From JBDSSS01 sp963764195 (GTDB taxonomy: Bacteria; Actinomycetota; Actinomycetes; Actinomycetales; Dermatophilaceae), in contig CAVXRG010000004.1 in assembly GCA_963764195.1 (NCBI GenBank), positions 186,001 through 250,000 on the forward strand: a stretch of 64,000 nt of DNA. The letters are read 5' to 3'. How positions within the stretch are numbered: the stretch's first letter is position 1; every line of letters starts with the position of its first letter. The position numbers and the translations under genes are program-made. A model generated the notes under the pieces. It had not been told where the DNA came from. It did no database searches and saw nothing but the letters and a program-made list of their open reading frames with translations. Positions 34,082 through 43,415 of the stretch are shown piece by piece.

Positions 34082-35350
34082 GTGTCCGCTTCCTCCCTCT
34101 CGGTCCCCCCCGAGCCCCGCCGCGTCGCCGTCGTCGGTGCGGGCATGGTCGGGCTCGCCACGGCCTGGTTCCTCCAGGAACGGGGGGTGGAGGTGACCGT
34201 CATCGATCGCGACGGCGTCGCCGCAGGCTCGTCGTGGGGCAACGCCGGGTGGCTGACCCCGGGCATCGCGACGCCGCTGCCGGAGCCGGCGGTCCTCAAG
34301 TACGGCCTGCGTGCGGTGCTCAGCCCGAGCTCCCCGGTCTACGTCCCGCCGAGCGCCCGGCCGGACTTCATCCGCTTCGTCACCGGTTTCACCCGGCACA
34401 GCACGATGGCGGCCTGGAAGCGGGCGATGGGGGCTCTCGTGCCCGTCAACGACCTGTCCCTCGCGAGCTTCGACCTGCTCCGTGACGGTGGCGTCGCCGC
34501 CGTCACGCACGAGGCGAAGTCCTTCACCGCGGCCTACCGCACGGTCGAGGAGCGCCAGACGCTGCTCGAGGAGATCGAGCACATCCACGCCTCCGGTGGG
34601 GACATCACCTACGACGCCCTGACCGGTGACGAGGCCCGCGCCATCGAGCCGGCGCTCGCCGACACCATCGGGGCGGCGATCGTCCTTCACGGCCAGCGGT
34701 TCGTCAACCCGGGGGAGTACGTCGCCGCCCTCGCCGACTCGGTGACCGACCGCGGCGGCAAGATCGTCACCGGGTCCGCCGTCACGGGTCTGGTCGAGAC
34801 CGGACACGGCGTTCGCGTCGAGTCCGCGGGACGCGCCGACGAGCAGTTCGACCAGGTCGTCGTCGCGACGGGTGCGTGGCTCGGCCGGCTGGCCCGCGAC
34901 TTCGGCGTCAAGCGGGTCGTGCAGGCCGGCCGCGGCTACTCCTTCAGCGTCGCCGTCGACGACCTGCCCAACGGCCCGGTCTACTTCCCCGCCGCTCGGG
35001 TGGCGTGCACGCCGATCGGCGACCGGCTGCGGATCGCCGGGATGATGGAGTTCCGCCGGCCCGAGGCCGACCTCGACCGGCGTCGGATCGAGGCCATCGT
35101 CGCCTCGGCCCGTCCGTTGCTCAAGGGCGCCGACCTCGACCACCGCCAGGACGAGTGGGTCGGCTCCCGCCCGTGCACCGTCGACGGCCTGCCGCTCATC
35201 GGGGCGACGAGGAGCTCGCGTGTCTTCGTCGCCGGCGGCCACGGCATGTGGGGGATCACCCTCGGCCCGGTCACCGGCCGGCTGCTCGCCGAGCAGATGG
35301 TGACCGGTCGCGCGCCCGAGCAGCTCCGCCCCTTCGACCCCCTGCGCTGA
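34082..35350 (+). CDS. dadA: D-amino-acid dehydrogenase-like FAD oxidoreductase
   Basis: A 422-residue membrane-associated FAD enzyme of the DadA type, which oxidises D-amino acids (or related imino acids) and passes electrons to the respiratory chain. The dinucleotide-binding motif is VVGAGMVGLATAWFLQERG at about residues 16-34, followed by the GSSWGNAGWLTPGIATPLPEP segment typical of DadA. The C-terminal FAD segment is GGHGMWGITLGPVTGRLLAEQM. The GTG at 34082 follows GAAAGG; no earlier start has a ribosome site. The divergent PucR-type gene probably controls it. Confidence 0.85.
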   Translation: MSASSLSVPPEPRRVAVVGAGMVGLATAWFLQERGVEVTVIDRDGVAAGSSWGNAGWLTPGIATPLPEPAVLKYGLRAVLSPSSPVYVPPSARPDFIRFVTGFTRHSTMAAWKRAMGALVPVNDLSLASFDLLRDGGVAAVTHEAKSFTAAYRTVEERQTLLEEIEHIHASGGDITYDALTGDEARAIEPALADTIGAAIVLHGQRFVNPGEYVAALADSVTDRGGKIVTGSAVTGLVETGHGVRVESAGRADEQFDQVVVATGAWLGRLARDFGVKRVVQAGRGYSFSVAVDDLPNGPVYFPAARVACTPIGDRLRIAGMMEFRRPEADLDRRRIEAIVASARPLLKGADLDHRQDEWVGSRPCTVDGLPLIGATRSSRVFVAGGHGMWGITLGPVTGRLLAEQMVTGRAPEQLRPFDPLR

Positions 35351-35369
35351 CCGTCGGGGGCGGGCGCGC

Positions 35370-37136
35370 TCAGGCGGGGGTCAGCACCACGAGGGTGTAG
35401 GCCCCGACGGAGACCTCGGCGCGGGCGGGGTGGTCGTCGAGCGGCTCCTCGGCGGCCTCGGGGTCGCTCGTCTCGTGACCGGCGAAGAGGGCGCTGTAGG
35501 TCGCGGCGTCAGAGTTGAAGCGCACCCTCCACGGGCCGCCCGACGGCATCCCGACGAGGACGTCGCGGGGTGTGCCGCTCGCGTTGACGACGACGACGGC
35601 AGCGGCGTCACCGCTCGTGCGCGACCATGCGATCGTCGTGGCCTCCTCGTCGAGGTGGAGCAGCGCGAAGTCCCCGCCGCCCAGCCCGGCGGAGTCTCCG
35701 GTCTCGTTGCGCCGCAGGCGGATCAGGTCTCGGGTGAGGCGCACGATGTCGCGGAACTGCTCGGCGCGGTCCCAGTCGAGGGGCACGTTGTCGCGGAACC
35801 ACTCGTCCTCGAGGAACTCCTGGCCCTGGAAGAGCATCGGGATGCCGGGAGCGGTGAGCGTGATGCAGGTGCCCAGGGTGGCGCGCTTCTGGGCGGCCCA
35901 GCCGGAGGGGTCGTCCCCGTCGACCTCCTGTGGGACGCGGAGCTTGCCGTTGGCGACCTCGTCGTGGCTCTCGGTGTAGACCACGCGCGTGAAGGGGTCG
36001 GCGGAGCCGCGCAGTGCCTCGGCGAGCTCGGCCATCGAGCGGTCGGCGTCGTCGACCGCGGTGAGCATCGCGCGGACGGGGTGGACGAAGGAGGCGTCCC
36101 ACTGGGCGTGGAAGCCGGCACCACCCTCGTCCGTCGAGGTGATGCTCGGGTCGGACTGGAGGTCCTCGGCGATGACGATCTTGTCGGGGTAGCGCTCCCG
36201 GATCGTGTCGGTGATCGAGCGCAGGACGTCCCAGCCCTCCGGGAGGTCGCCGGTGCCGACGCCGTCGATGGTGCGGATGTAGAGGGTCGCGTCGAAGCGC
36301 AGGCCGTCGAGGTGGAACTCGTCGAGCCACATCAGGGCGTTGTCGTGGAGGTAGGCACGCACCTCCTCGCGGCCGTAGTCGGGGCGCGTCTCTCCCCACG
36401 GGGTTGCGGAGCGCTCGTCGTTGTAGAAGTAGATCCCACCCTTGCCCTCCTCGCTCCAGCCGTCGAACTCCCAGAGCGAGAGGTCGCTCGGGCCGAAGTG
36501 GTTGAGCACGACGTCGACGATGACGGCGATGCCGTGCTGGTGGGCCTCGCGGACGACGGCCTTGAGCAGGTCGGGCCCGCCGTAGGTGCTCTCGACGGCG
36601 AAGGGGCACGCAGGGTTGTAGCCCCACGAGTAGTCCCCGGCGAACTCGGCGACGGGCATCAGCTCGATCGCGGTGACGCCGAGGTCCCGGATGTAGCCGA
36701 GCTTGCCGGCGAGCCCCGCGAGGTCGCCGGGTCGGTCACTGGCGGCGAAGGACCCGATGTGGGTCTCGTAGATGACGAGCTCGTGGTGCGGGGGGCAGGC
36801 GAAGCCGTCGTCCTGCCAGTCGAAGGCGTCGCGGTCGTAGACGATCGCGTTGCCGGTCGAGCTCGTGACGGCCCGGGCCCGAGGGTCGATCCGGTGCAGC
36901 CAGTCGTCGCCGTGGCGGATGAGGTACTGGTACTCGTCGCCGGGGCCCGCCTGGTCGACGTCGACCGCCCAGTGTCCGTTGTCCTCCGGCGACAACGGGT
37001 CGGCGTCGCCGGACCAGTCGTTGAAGCTGCCGACGACCGACACGGCGTCGGCGTTCGGTGCCCAGACCCGGAAGGTCGTGCCGTCCCCGTGGGGGATCGA
37101 TCCGAGGCCGACGTGGGGTGCGGGACGGTCAGGCAT
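35370..37136 (-). CDS. GH13 glucan branching enzyme-like / alpha-amylase family protein
   Basis: A 588-residue cytoplasmic enzyme with a CBM48 module first (TTFRVWAPNADAVSVVGSFNDW, residues 20-41) and a GH13 barrel after it. Conserved regions are VDVVLNHFGPSD near residue 208, the nucleophile in GLRFDATLYI near 278, the acid/base in KIVIAEDLQ near 322 and YTESHDEVANGK near 388. It resembles GlgB but is shorter than the standard 730-residue enzyme and lacks the second N-terminal module. Glycogen branching or a related alpha-glucan transfer is likely. No other glycogen gene is nearby. Confidence 0.82.
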   Translation of the reverse strand: MPDRPAPHVGLGSIPHGDGTTFRVWAPNADAVSVVGSFNDWSGDADPLSPEDNGHWAVDVDQAGPGDEYQYLIRHGDDWLHRIDPRARAVTSSTGNAIVYDRDAFDWQDDGFACPPHHELVIYETHIGSFAASDRPGDLAGLAGKLGYIRDLGVTAIELMPVAEFAGDYSWGYNPACPFAVESTYGGPDLLKAVVREAHQHGIAVIVDVVLNHFGPSDLSLWEFDGWSEEGKGGIYFYNDERSATPWGETRPDYGREEVRAYLHDNALMWLDEFHLDGLRFDATLYIRTIDGVGTGDLPEGWDVLRSITDTIRERYPDKIVIAEDLQSDPSITSTDEGGAGFHAQWDASFVHPVRAMLTAVDDADRSMAELAEALRGSADPFTRVVYTESHDEVANGKLRVPQEVDGDDPSGWAAQKRATLGTCITLTAPGIPMLFQGQEFLEDEWFRDNVPLDWDRAEQFRDIVRLTRDLIRLRRNETGDSAGLGGGDFALLHLDEEATTIAWSRTSGDAAAVVVVNASGTPRDVLVGMPSGGPWRVRFNSDAATYSALFAGHETSDPEAAEEPLDDHPARAEVSVGAYTLVVLTPA

Positions 37137-37241
37137 GGGCCCTCTTCTGGTCGGGGACGAGGGCCGCTCGAGGCCATCGGAACGAGCGTAACCGGGCTCC
37201 CTCCGCGGCGTCCGGGTGCCGGCTCCGCGGCCGAGCCACCC

Positions 37242-38159
37242 TCAGGTATGCCGGGTGCTGCCGAGGGAGGCGAGCGCGGCCGCGACCGAGCCGCCGTGGG
37301 CCTCGAGGGCGCTGCGCGCGACGTGGGCGTCGACCTGTGCCAACACGGACAGCAGGGCCGGCTTGAGCTCGCCGCCGGCCGCCTCCAGCACTCGATGCGC
37401 CTCCTCGTCGCCGATCCCGGTGGCCTCGCGCAGGATCCGCACGACGCGGCCCCGCAGCTTCGCGTTCGTCGCGACGAGGTCGATCATGAGGTTGCTCCAC
37501 GTGTGCCCGAGCCGGACCATGACGGCCGTGGAGAAGGAGTTGAGCACGAGCTTCTGTGCCGTGCCCGCCTTGAGGCGGGTGGATCCGGTCAGAGCCTCGG
37601 CGCCGGTCCGGGGAGCGATGAGGTGGTCGGCGAGGCCGGCGAGGGCGGCAGCGGGGTTCGCCGTGACGAGCGCCGTCACGGCCCCGTGCTCGCGAGCCCG
37701 TTCGAGGGCGCCGCCGACGAACGGGGTGCGCCCGGAGGCGGCCAGTCCGATGGCGACATCGTGCGGCCCGAGGCCGTCCGCCTCGAGGCGCCCCTGCTCG
37801 GCGTCGTCCTCGACGTTCTCCAGCGCGCTGACGAACGCGTCGGGACCGCCCGCGTGGTGCGCGACGAACAGACCGGGTGGGAGGTTGAAGGTGGGGACGA
37901 GCTCGGCGGCATCCTGGACGGCGAGCCGCCCGGAGGTGCCGGCCCCGAAGTAGTGCACCGAGCCGCCGGCGCGCAGCGCCGCCACGGCCCGGTCGACGAG
38001 CAGGGCGAGCTCGGGCAGCACCTCGGCCACCGCCCCCGCGACGGTGGCATCCTCCGCGTTGAGCGTCCGCAGGACCTCGAGGGCGCTCTGGGTGTCGATC
38101 GACCTCGTCCCCGGATGACGCTGCTCGGTGGGGGCGTCGACGTCGACCTCGCTGCTCAT
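37242..38159 (-). CDS. murQ: N-acetylmuramic acid 6-phosphate etherase
   Basis: A 305-residue SIS-domain lyase that splits MurNAc-6-phosphate into GlcNAc-6-phosphate and D-lactate during cell-wall recycling. Matching segments are EQRHPGTRSIDTQSALEVLRTLNAED at the start, GGSVHYFGAGTSGRLAVQDAAE near residue 64, IGLAASGRTPFVGGALE and RTGAEALTGSTRLKAGTAQKLVLN near 193. No phosphotransferase or kinase for MurNAc lies beside it. The neighbouring 1119-residue wall-associated glycosidase-like protein is transcribed in the same direction 59 bases upstream, so they may work on the same polymer. Confidence 0.92.
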   Translation of the reverse strand: MSSEVDVDAPTEQRHPGTRSIDTQSALEVLRTLNAEDATVAGAVAEVLPELALLVDRAVAALRAGGSVHYFGAGTSGRLAVQDAAELVPTFNLPPGLFVAHHAGGPDAFVSALENVEDDAEQGRLEADGLGPHDVAIGLAASGRTPFVGGALERAREHGAVTALVTANPAAALAGLADHLIAPRTGAEALTGSTRLKAGTAQKLVLNSFSTAVMVRLGHTWSNLMIDLVATNAKLRGRVVRILREATGIGDEEAHRVLEAAGGELKPALLSVLAQVDAHVARSALEAHGGSVAAALASLGSTRHT

Positions 38160-38218
38160 CTGTCGAGGGTAGGTATCCCCGGTGACGGGGGTCAACGAGG
38201 GGAGCGGGCGGCCGGTCG

Positions 38219-41200
38219 TCAGTGCAGGTAGCCCTGGGCGTCGACGATCACGTGCACCGTCCCACCGGAGTGGTTGACCAGGGTCGCCGTCCCCCCGGAG
38301 GAGAGCCGGGTGAACACGAGGTTGGCGACGGTCTGCCCGCGCTGGAAGTTGGCCGTCGACGTGCCGCCGGGTGCCGAGTCCAGGGTGAGGAAGCCCGCGC
38401 CCTTCGGCGAGGTGACGGTCACGTTGACGACGGCGACGGCAGCGCCGGCGGGCACGGGTGAGCCGGCGGCACCGGCGACACGGACGACGAGGGAGGCACC
38501 CGGTGCGACCGCGGTGCGCACCGGGTTGGTGGCCGTCCCGTGGCGGGTGTCGAGCACGCGCACCGGCGTCGTGGAGACCCACTGGTTCGTCGATCCGGTG
38601 GCGCCGAGGTAGCCCTCGACGTCGACGACGACGTCGACCGTGCCGCCGGAGTGGTTGACGATCGTCGTCGTGCCGGCGGACGACAGGCGGGCGATGGTGA
38701 GGTTCGCCACGACGGCGCCCGCGGCGAAGTTGGCCGTGGACGTCCCGCCCGGGACGGCGTCGACCGTGAGGAAGCCGTGTCGCGTCGGCGAGACGGCGGT
38801 GAGGTTGAGCGCCACCGCGCTCGCACCGGCCGGCACGGGCGAGCCGCTCGCCCCGGCGACCCGCATCGTCAGTGCTCCGCCCGGTCTGATGGCGGTGCGC
38901 ACGCTGTTGGTCGTGGTGCCGTGACGCGTGTCGAGGACGCGGGTCGGGGCGACGGGTGACCACTGGCGGATCGGACCCGATGCGGCGATGTAGCCCTCGA
39001 CGTCGATGACGAGGTGCACCGTGCCGCCGGAGTGGTTGGTCACCGTCGCCCTGCCGGTCGGGGTCAGCCGCGTGAGCACCATGTTGGCCACGGTCTGGCC
39101 CGTGACGAAGTTCGTCGTCGACGAACCGGTGCCGGCGACCGCGTCGACACTGAGGAAGCCGGAGTACTGCGGCGTGGTGACCGTGAGGTTGAGCGCCGCC
39201 GAGGACGCCCCGGCAGGGACGGGTGACCCGGTGAGGCCGGCGACGCGGAGGGTCAGCGAGGCCCCGGGAGCCACCGCCGCGCGGACCGCGTTCGTCGAGG
39301 TGCCGTGCCGGGTGTCGACGAGGCGGGTCGGCGAGACGGGCACGAGGTGCCCGTGCAGCTCGGGGGTGACGGCGAGGGAGGCGGCCGAGGCCGGCCCGGT
39401 GCCGGCCGAGCTCGTGGCCGTCACCGTGAACGTGTACGAGGTGCCGTTGGCGAGGCCGGCGACGGTCGCCGAGGTCGCGCTCCCGGCGACGGCCACGGTG
39501 GCCCCGCCGGGGTAGGCCTTGACCGAGTAGCGGGTGACGGCGGCCCCGTTGCCGGCCGCGGCCGACCACCGGACCGTCGCCTGCTTGTCACCGGGGACCG
39601 AGGTCACGGCCGTCGGGGCGGACGGCGCGACGGCGACGAGCTGGAAGCGCATCGCGTCGACCCCCACCTGCGCGGTGCCCGAGCTGGGGCCGTTGTCGGC
39701 GACGTGGACGGTGATCGGCTTGCCCGGCCGCACCGTGCGCCGGCCCAGGGAGGTGTAGCCGCTGACCGAGGCCTGGTTGACCTGGGTCACCGTCGTGCCG
39801 TCGGCGTCCTTGACCGTGTAGGGCACGACGGCCGTGGCCCGCGTCTCGGGAACGTAGGCGCTGACGTCGTAGACACCGGCCGGCAGCTGCGGCGACCACG
39901 TGGCGCCGTGCGACTCCTTGGCGCCGTTGGCGTAGGTGGCGTGCGCCCGCCCGCGCAGGCCGGACGTCGGGTTCGGGTACCAGGCCGACATGCTGCCGGT
40001 GAAGACGAACGAGGTGCCGCCCGGGCCGAAGACATTGGGGCCGTAGTCGACCGACACGGCCCGCCCGGCCACGTGGGAGCCGACCCAGTTGGCGTCGATG
40101 TTGATCCTGAACCCACCCCACGTCTGGGTGAGGTTGGCGTACTGGTGGGCGCGCTGCCCGTTGGCCCAGTAGGAGTCCTTGAAGGCCGGGAAGGCGGCGG
40201 AGTCGGAGAGGGTCTGCAGTCCGTTCCAGTGGGCGAACCAGACGTCGTCGGGCGGGACGTAGCCGCTCGTGCCCATCGCCGTGGACAGGTCGACCATGAG
40301 CGAGGCCGGGCCACCGTAGACGGCCGACCGGTAGCCCAGCTTGTGCAGCTGGGTGGTCCACGCGGAGAGGAAGGTCAGCACGGTGCGCGAGCAGCCGGCG
40401 ACCGACGAGTTGTAGGACTCCATGTCGTAGTAGATCGGCGTCGACGCCCCCAGGCCGAAGGCCTGGGCGCGGCTCACGGCGTCCGTGGCGTTCGCGGTGC
40501 CCTGGGCCGCGGCCTGCGCGGGGTTGATCGTGGCGAGGTTCTTCTGGTCCACGCACGGCGCCTGGGGACCGACGTAGATGGGCATCAGGCCCCACCCGCT
40601 GGCTGTGACGCTGCTGACCCAGGCGGAGGAGAGGTTGCCGTCGCCGCAGGCCCGCATCGACCCGCCGATGTACACACCGAGGGCGCGGTAGGGGGAGGCT
40701 GAGTACCAGGCCTTCATCGCCGCTGTCGAGGGGGCGGCGCAGGCGTCGAAGCCCATCCCGGTGAACACCGAGGTCTGGGTGACGCCCGCGGACTGCGGCA
40801 CGGTGCGGGTCAGGGCCCGGCTCGGCGCGCTCGTCGTCGCGCGGGGCGCCTTCGTCGTCGTGGGTGCAGCAGGGGCTGACGGTGCCGGGGGAGCCGGCAT
40901 CGCGGAGGGAGCCGTCGACGGCGAGGTCGGCTGCTTCGGCGTCGTGCTGGACGGCGGGGCCGGGGTGGGCGCCACCGGTCCGGCCGTGGGCGTCGCCGAG
41001 GCGAGGACGGCGTCGACGAGGGGCTCGTCGGCGGACCACGTCGCGTCGACGGTGACGTCGGGTCCGGTGAACCACGCCTGCTTCGTCGCGCCGGTCCGGT
41101 TGCGCTGACTCCGGGCCGTCAGGGAGCCGACGGTGCTCGGGGCCGAGGTCGCGGCACGCTTGGCGCTCGTGCTGCGGTGCAGCCACACCGTCTCCGCGCG

Positions 41201-41578
41201 GCCGACGAGGTGAGCCGGGCAGTCCTGCTGGGTGCCGGCCTCGCCGACGTAGACGACGGGCTCATCGAGTCGGACGCAGCGCGTCGGGTCCGCGTCGAGG
41301 TCGACGACCGGCCAGGTGGCGGGGACGCTCACGCTGACGCCGCGGTAGGTCACCTTCTTCTTCGCAGCCCGAGCGGGAGCCTGTACCGCGCCCGGCACGG
41401 CGGCCGAGGCGGCCGAGGCGGCCGAGGCGGCCGCGAGCCTGCCAGAGGGGGACGTCGACGACGGCGCCCCGGGAGCCGCGGTGGCCTGGGTCGGGGCCCC
41501 GGACACGATGAGAGCGCCGAGGAGTGTCGCGGTGGCGGCGTGGCGGAGCGGGCGTGGGGTGCGAGACCGACGGTGCAT
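38219..41578 (-). CDS. Secreted modular protein: DUF1906 glycosidase-like, golvesin-like, FnIII and three C-terminal repeats
   Basis: A 1119-residue exported protein. A Sec-type signal occupies about residues 1-35, followed by an (Ala-Ala-Ser)n stretch, a small domain (to about 200) and a Pro/Thr/Ser linker. The DUF1906 (Rv2525c-like, TIM-barrel glycoside-hydrolase-like) domain spans about 275-495 with TPIYYDMESYN and SAVYGGPAS. A golvesin-type beta domain (510-650) and a fibronectin III domain (655-740) follow. Three repeats of about 120 residues each start with LDTRHGT.TN.VR and end HSGGTV...D.EGY. The repeats are known as wall or carbohydrate-associated modules of actinobacteria. The ATG follows GAAAGG. 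It probably acts on peptidoglycan or another wall glycan. Confidence 0.8.
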   Translation of the reverse strand: MHRRSRTPRPLRHAATATLLGALIVSGAPTQATAAPGAPSSTSPSGRLAAASAASAASAAVPGAVQAPARAAKKKVTYRGVSVSVPATWPVVDLDADPTRCVRLDEPVVYVGEAGTQQDCPAHLVGRAETVWLHRSTSAKRAATSAPSTVGSLTARSQRNRTGATKQAWFTGPDVTVDATWSADEPLVDAVLASATPTAGPVAPTPAPPSSTTPKQPTSPSTAPSAMPAPPAPSAPAAPTTTKAPRATTSAPSRALTRTVPQSAGVTQTSVFTGMGFDACAAPSTAAMKAWYSASPYRALGVYIGGSMRACGDGNLSSAWVSSVTASGWGLMPIYVGPQAPCVDQKNLATINPAQAAAQGTANATDAVSRAQAFGLGASTPIYYDMESYNSSVAGCSRTVLTFLSAWTTQLHKLGYRSAVYGGPASLMVDLSTAMGTSGYVPPDDVWFAHWNGLQTLSDSAAFPAFKDSYWANGQRAHQYANLTQTWGGFRINIDANWVGSHVAGRAVSVDYGPNVFGPGGTSFVFTGSMSAWYPNPTSGLRGRAHATYANGAKESHGATWSPQLPAGVYDVSAYVPETRATAVVPYTVKDADGTTVTQVNQASVSGYTSLGRRTVRPGKPITVHVADNGPSSGTAQVGVDAMRFQLVAVAPSAPTAVTSVPGDKQATVRWSAAAGNGAAVTRYSVKAYPGGATVAVAGSATSATVAGLANGTSYTFTVTATSSAGTGPASAASLAVTPELHGHLVPVSPTRLVDTRHGTSTNAVRAAVAPGASLTLRVAGLTGSPVPAGASSAALNLTVTTPQYSGFLSVDAVAGTGSSTTNFVTGQTVANMVLTRLTPTGRATVTNHSGGTVHLVIDVEGYIAASGPIRQWSPVAPTRVLDTRHGTTTNSVRTAIRPGGALTMRVAGASGSPVPAGASAVALNLTAVSPTRHGFLTVDAVPGGTSTANFAAGAVVANLTIARLSSAGTTTIVNHSGGTVDVVVDVEGYLGATGSTNQWVSTTPVRVLDTRHGTATNPVRTAVAPGASLVVRVAGAAGSPVPAGAAVAVVNVTVTSPKGAGFLTLDSAPGGTSTANFQRGQTVANLVFTRLSSGGTATLVNHSGGTVHVIVDAQGYLH
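41402..41433 (-). repeat. 9-bp tandem repeat encoding (Ala-Ala-Ser)n
   Basis: GGCCGAGGC is repeated three times plus a partial copy on the plus strand. On the coding strand it gives Ala-Ala-Ser units just after the signal peptide of the modular wall protein. Confidence 0.9.
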
Positions 41579-41700
41579 CGGGACCTTTCGGATGGCCGAC
41601 CGGCCCGACGACCCCGTGGAACGAGGGAGAAGCGCCCGGTTGACCGCTCAGCGGGCGATCGGACCCTTTTTGTACCATTTTCTGGGCACTCGTGCCGCTT

Positions 41701-43260
41701 TTACCACCCCGCGAGGGTGCGCACCGTGTCCACGGTGTCGATCTCGGACACCGGCTTGTCGTCGCGGTAGCGCAGGACTCGGGCGAACCGCAGCGCCATC
41801 CCGCCGGGGTAGCGGGTCGAGCGCTGCACCCCGTCGAAGGCGATCTCGACGACCTGCTCCGGTCGCAGCGGGACGACCCAGTCGGTGTCGGCGCCCCCGG
41901 GATCGGCGGCCAGCTCGCGGAAGCGCTCGGTCTGCCACGCCAGCATCTCGTCGGTCATCCCCTTGAACGTCTTGCCGAGCATGACGAGCTCACCCGTCGC
42001 GGCGTCCCGCGCACCCAGGTGGATGTTGGACAGCCAGCCCTTGCGTCGTCCGCTGCCCCGCTCGACCGCGAGCACGACGAGGTCGAGGGTGTGGCGCGGC
42101 TTGACCTTCGTCCACCCGGCGCCGCGTCGCCCGGCGGCATACGGGGCGGCGGGGTCCTTGACGACGACACCCTCGTGACCGTCGCGCACGAGGTCGTCGA
42201 AGAACTGCTGCGCGGCGACGGGGTCGGCGGTCGTGAGCCGGGGGACGAGCCACGCGGGGGGCACGGTCTCGGCGAGCCGCGCCCATCGGGTCAGGGCGGG
42301 CTCGTCGACGAGGTCGGTGCCGTCGAGGTGCAGCAGGTCGAAGAACCACGGCGTCAGGGGCACCTCGGCGCGCAAACGCTCGGGGTCGGCACTGCTCGCG
42401 GTGCGGGCGCCGGTGACCTGGAACGGCTCCGGCCGGCCGTCCTCGCGCAGCGCGATCACCTCGCCGTCGAGCACCGCGGTCTCGACCGGGAGGGTGAGCA
42501 ACCCCTCGACGACCTCGGGGAGCCGGTCGGTCACCTCGTCGAGGGTCCGGGTGAACAGGCGCACCGACGGCGGGCTCACGCGCCGGTCGACGTGCGCCTG
42601 CAGGCGTATGCCGTCGAGCTTGGTCTCGACGACCGACTCGCCCTCGAGGGTGGCGAGCGCTGCCGCCACGTCGGGCGCCGACCCCGCCAGCATCGGGCGC
42701 AACGGGCGTCCTACCTCGAGCAGGACCGCGGTGAGGGCCGCCTCCCCGCCGGTCAGCGCGGCGCGTGCGACCGGCCCGGTGAAGCCCGCGAGCATGACGG
42801 CCCGGCGCACGGCCCCGTCGGGGACCTCGGCTGCCCGGGCGACCGCCTGGAGCATGACCCCGTCACCGGCGCCCTGCCTCGTCTCCCCGGTGATGAGTCC
42901 GCGCAGCCAACCCTGCTCGGCCTCGGTCGCGCGCCCGAAGAGATCGCGCACCGCGGCGGCCCGCGTCGCCGCCGACCCCGACCCGCCGAGCGCCGCGATC
43001 GTCGTCGCCGCCTCGTCGACCTCGCGCACGGTGAGACCGGGATCTGCGGCCGGGTCGGGCAGGCTCTGCAGGCCGCGCCAGCTCACCCCGATGCGTCGCT
43101 GGGGGAGCACACCCGACAGGTGGGCCGCGACGAGCTCGACGGTGTCGGGCCCCTCCTCGGCCGCGCGCCGCAGGCAGGCGGCCAGGGCCTCGACCTTGGC
43201 GGTGCGCGAGGCGGTGGCGGCCACGGCGGCGGAGGTCTCGACGACGTCGGTGAGCAGCAT
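41701..43260 (-). CDS. ligB: ATP-dependent DNA ligase (LigB type)
   Basis: A 519-residue ligase that seals nicks using ATP, additional to the NAD-dependent LigA expected elsewhere. The adenylated lysine is in ETKLDGIRLQ near residue 212 (motif I). Motif III is FFDLLHLDG near 329, motif IV is EGVVVKDP near 384, and motif V is WTKVKP near 403, followed by the OB-fold end (VEIAFDGVQRSTRYPGGMALRFARVLRYR). The N-terminal 200 residues are the helical DNA-binding domain. The ATG at 43260 (MLLTDVVETS) follows a G-rich site and fits the family start. The Ile of KLDGIR uses the rare ATA codon inside a GTATGCCG word. Confidence 0.92.
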   Translation of the reverse strand: MLLTDVVETSAAVAATASRTAKVEALAACLRRAAEEGPDTVELVAAHLSGVLPQRRIGVSWRGLQSLPDPAADPGLTVREVDEAATTIAALGGSGSAATRAAAVRDLFGRATEAEQGWLRGLITGETRQGAGDGVMLQAVARAAEVPDGAVRRAVMLAGFTGPVARAALTGGEAALTAVLLEVGRPLRPMLAGSAPDVAAALATLEGESVVETKLDGIRLQAHVDRRVSPPSVRLFTRTLDEVTDRLPEVVEGLLTLPVETAVLDGEVIALREDGRPEPFQVTGARTASSADPERLRAEVPLTPWFFDLLHLDGTDLVDEPALTRWARLAETVPPAWLVPRLTTADPVAAQQFFDDLVRDGHEGVVVKDPAAPYAAGRRGAGWTKVKPRHTLDLVVLAVERGSGRRKGWLSNIHLGARDAATGELVMLGKTFKGMTDEMLAWQTERFRELAADPGGADTDWVVPLRPEQVVEIAFDGVQRSTRYPGGMALRFARVLRYRDDKPVSEIDTVDTVRTLAGW

Positions 43261-43331
43261 CCCCCGATCCTGCCCTCGCCCGCCGACACCCACCACCCCG
43301 CCCCGGTCGAGGGGCGGGGACGGCGCGGCAC

Positions 43332-43374
43332 TTGACGTGGGGGCCTCCGACTCGACAAGGTAAGCAAGCGCTTA
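43332..43374 (+). promoter_or_regulatory. Promoter with TetR-type operator for the acyl-CoA operon
   Basis: TTGACG (43332-43337) and CAAGGT (43356-43361) form a possible promoter with an 18-base spacer. It is overlapped downstream by the inverted repeat TAAGCAAGCGCTTA (43361-43374; arms TAAGC/GCTTA). AAGC...GCTT repeats of this kind are bound by TetR-family repressors of fatty acid and sterol catabolism such as KstR2. No regulator gene lies next to it. Confidence 0.55.
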
Positions 43375-43415
43375 GTTCTGGCGCGCCGCACGCACCTCCC
43401 AGAGCAGGAGTGGTC

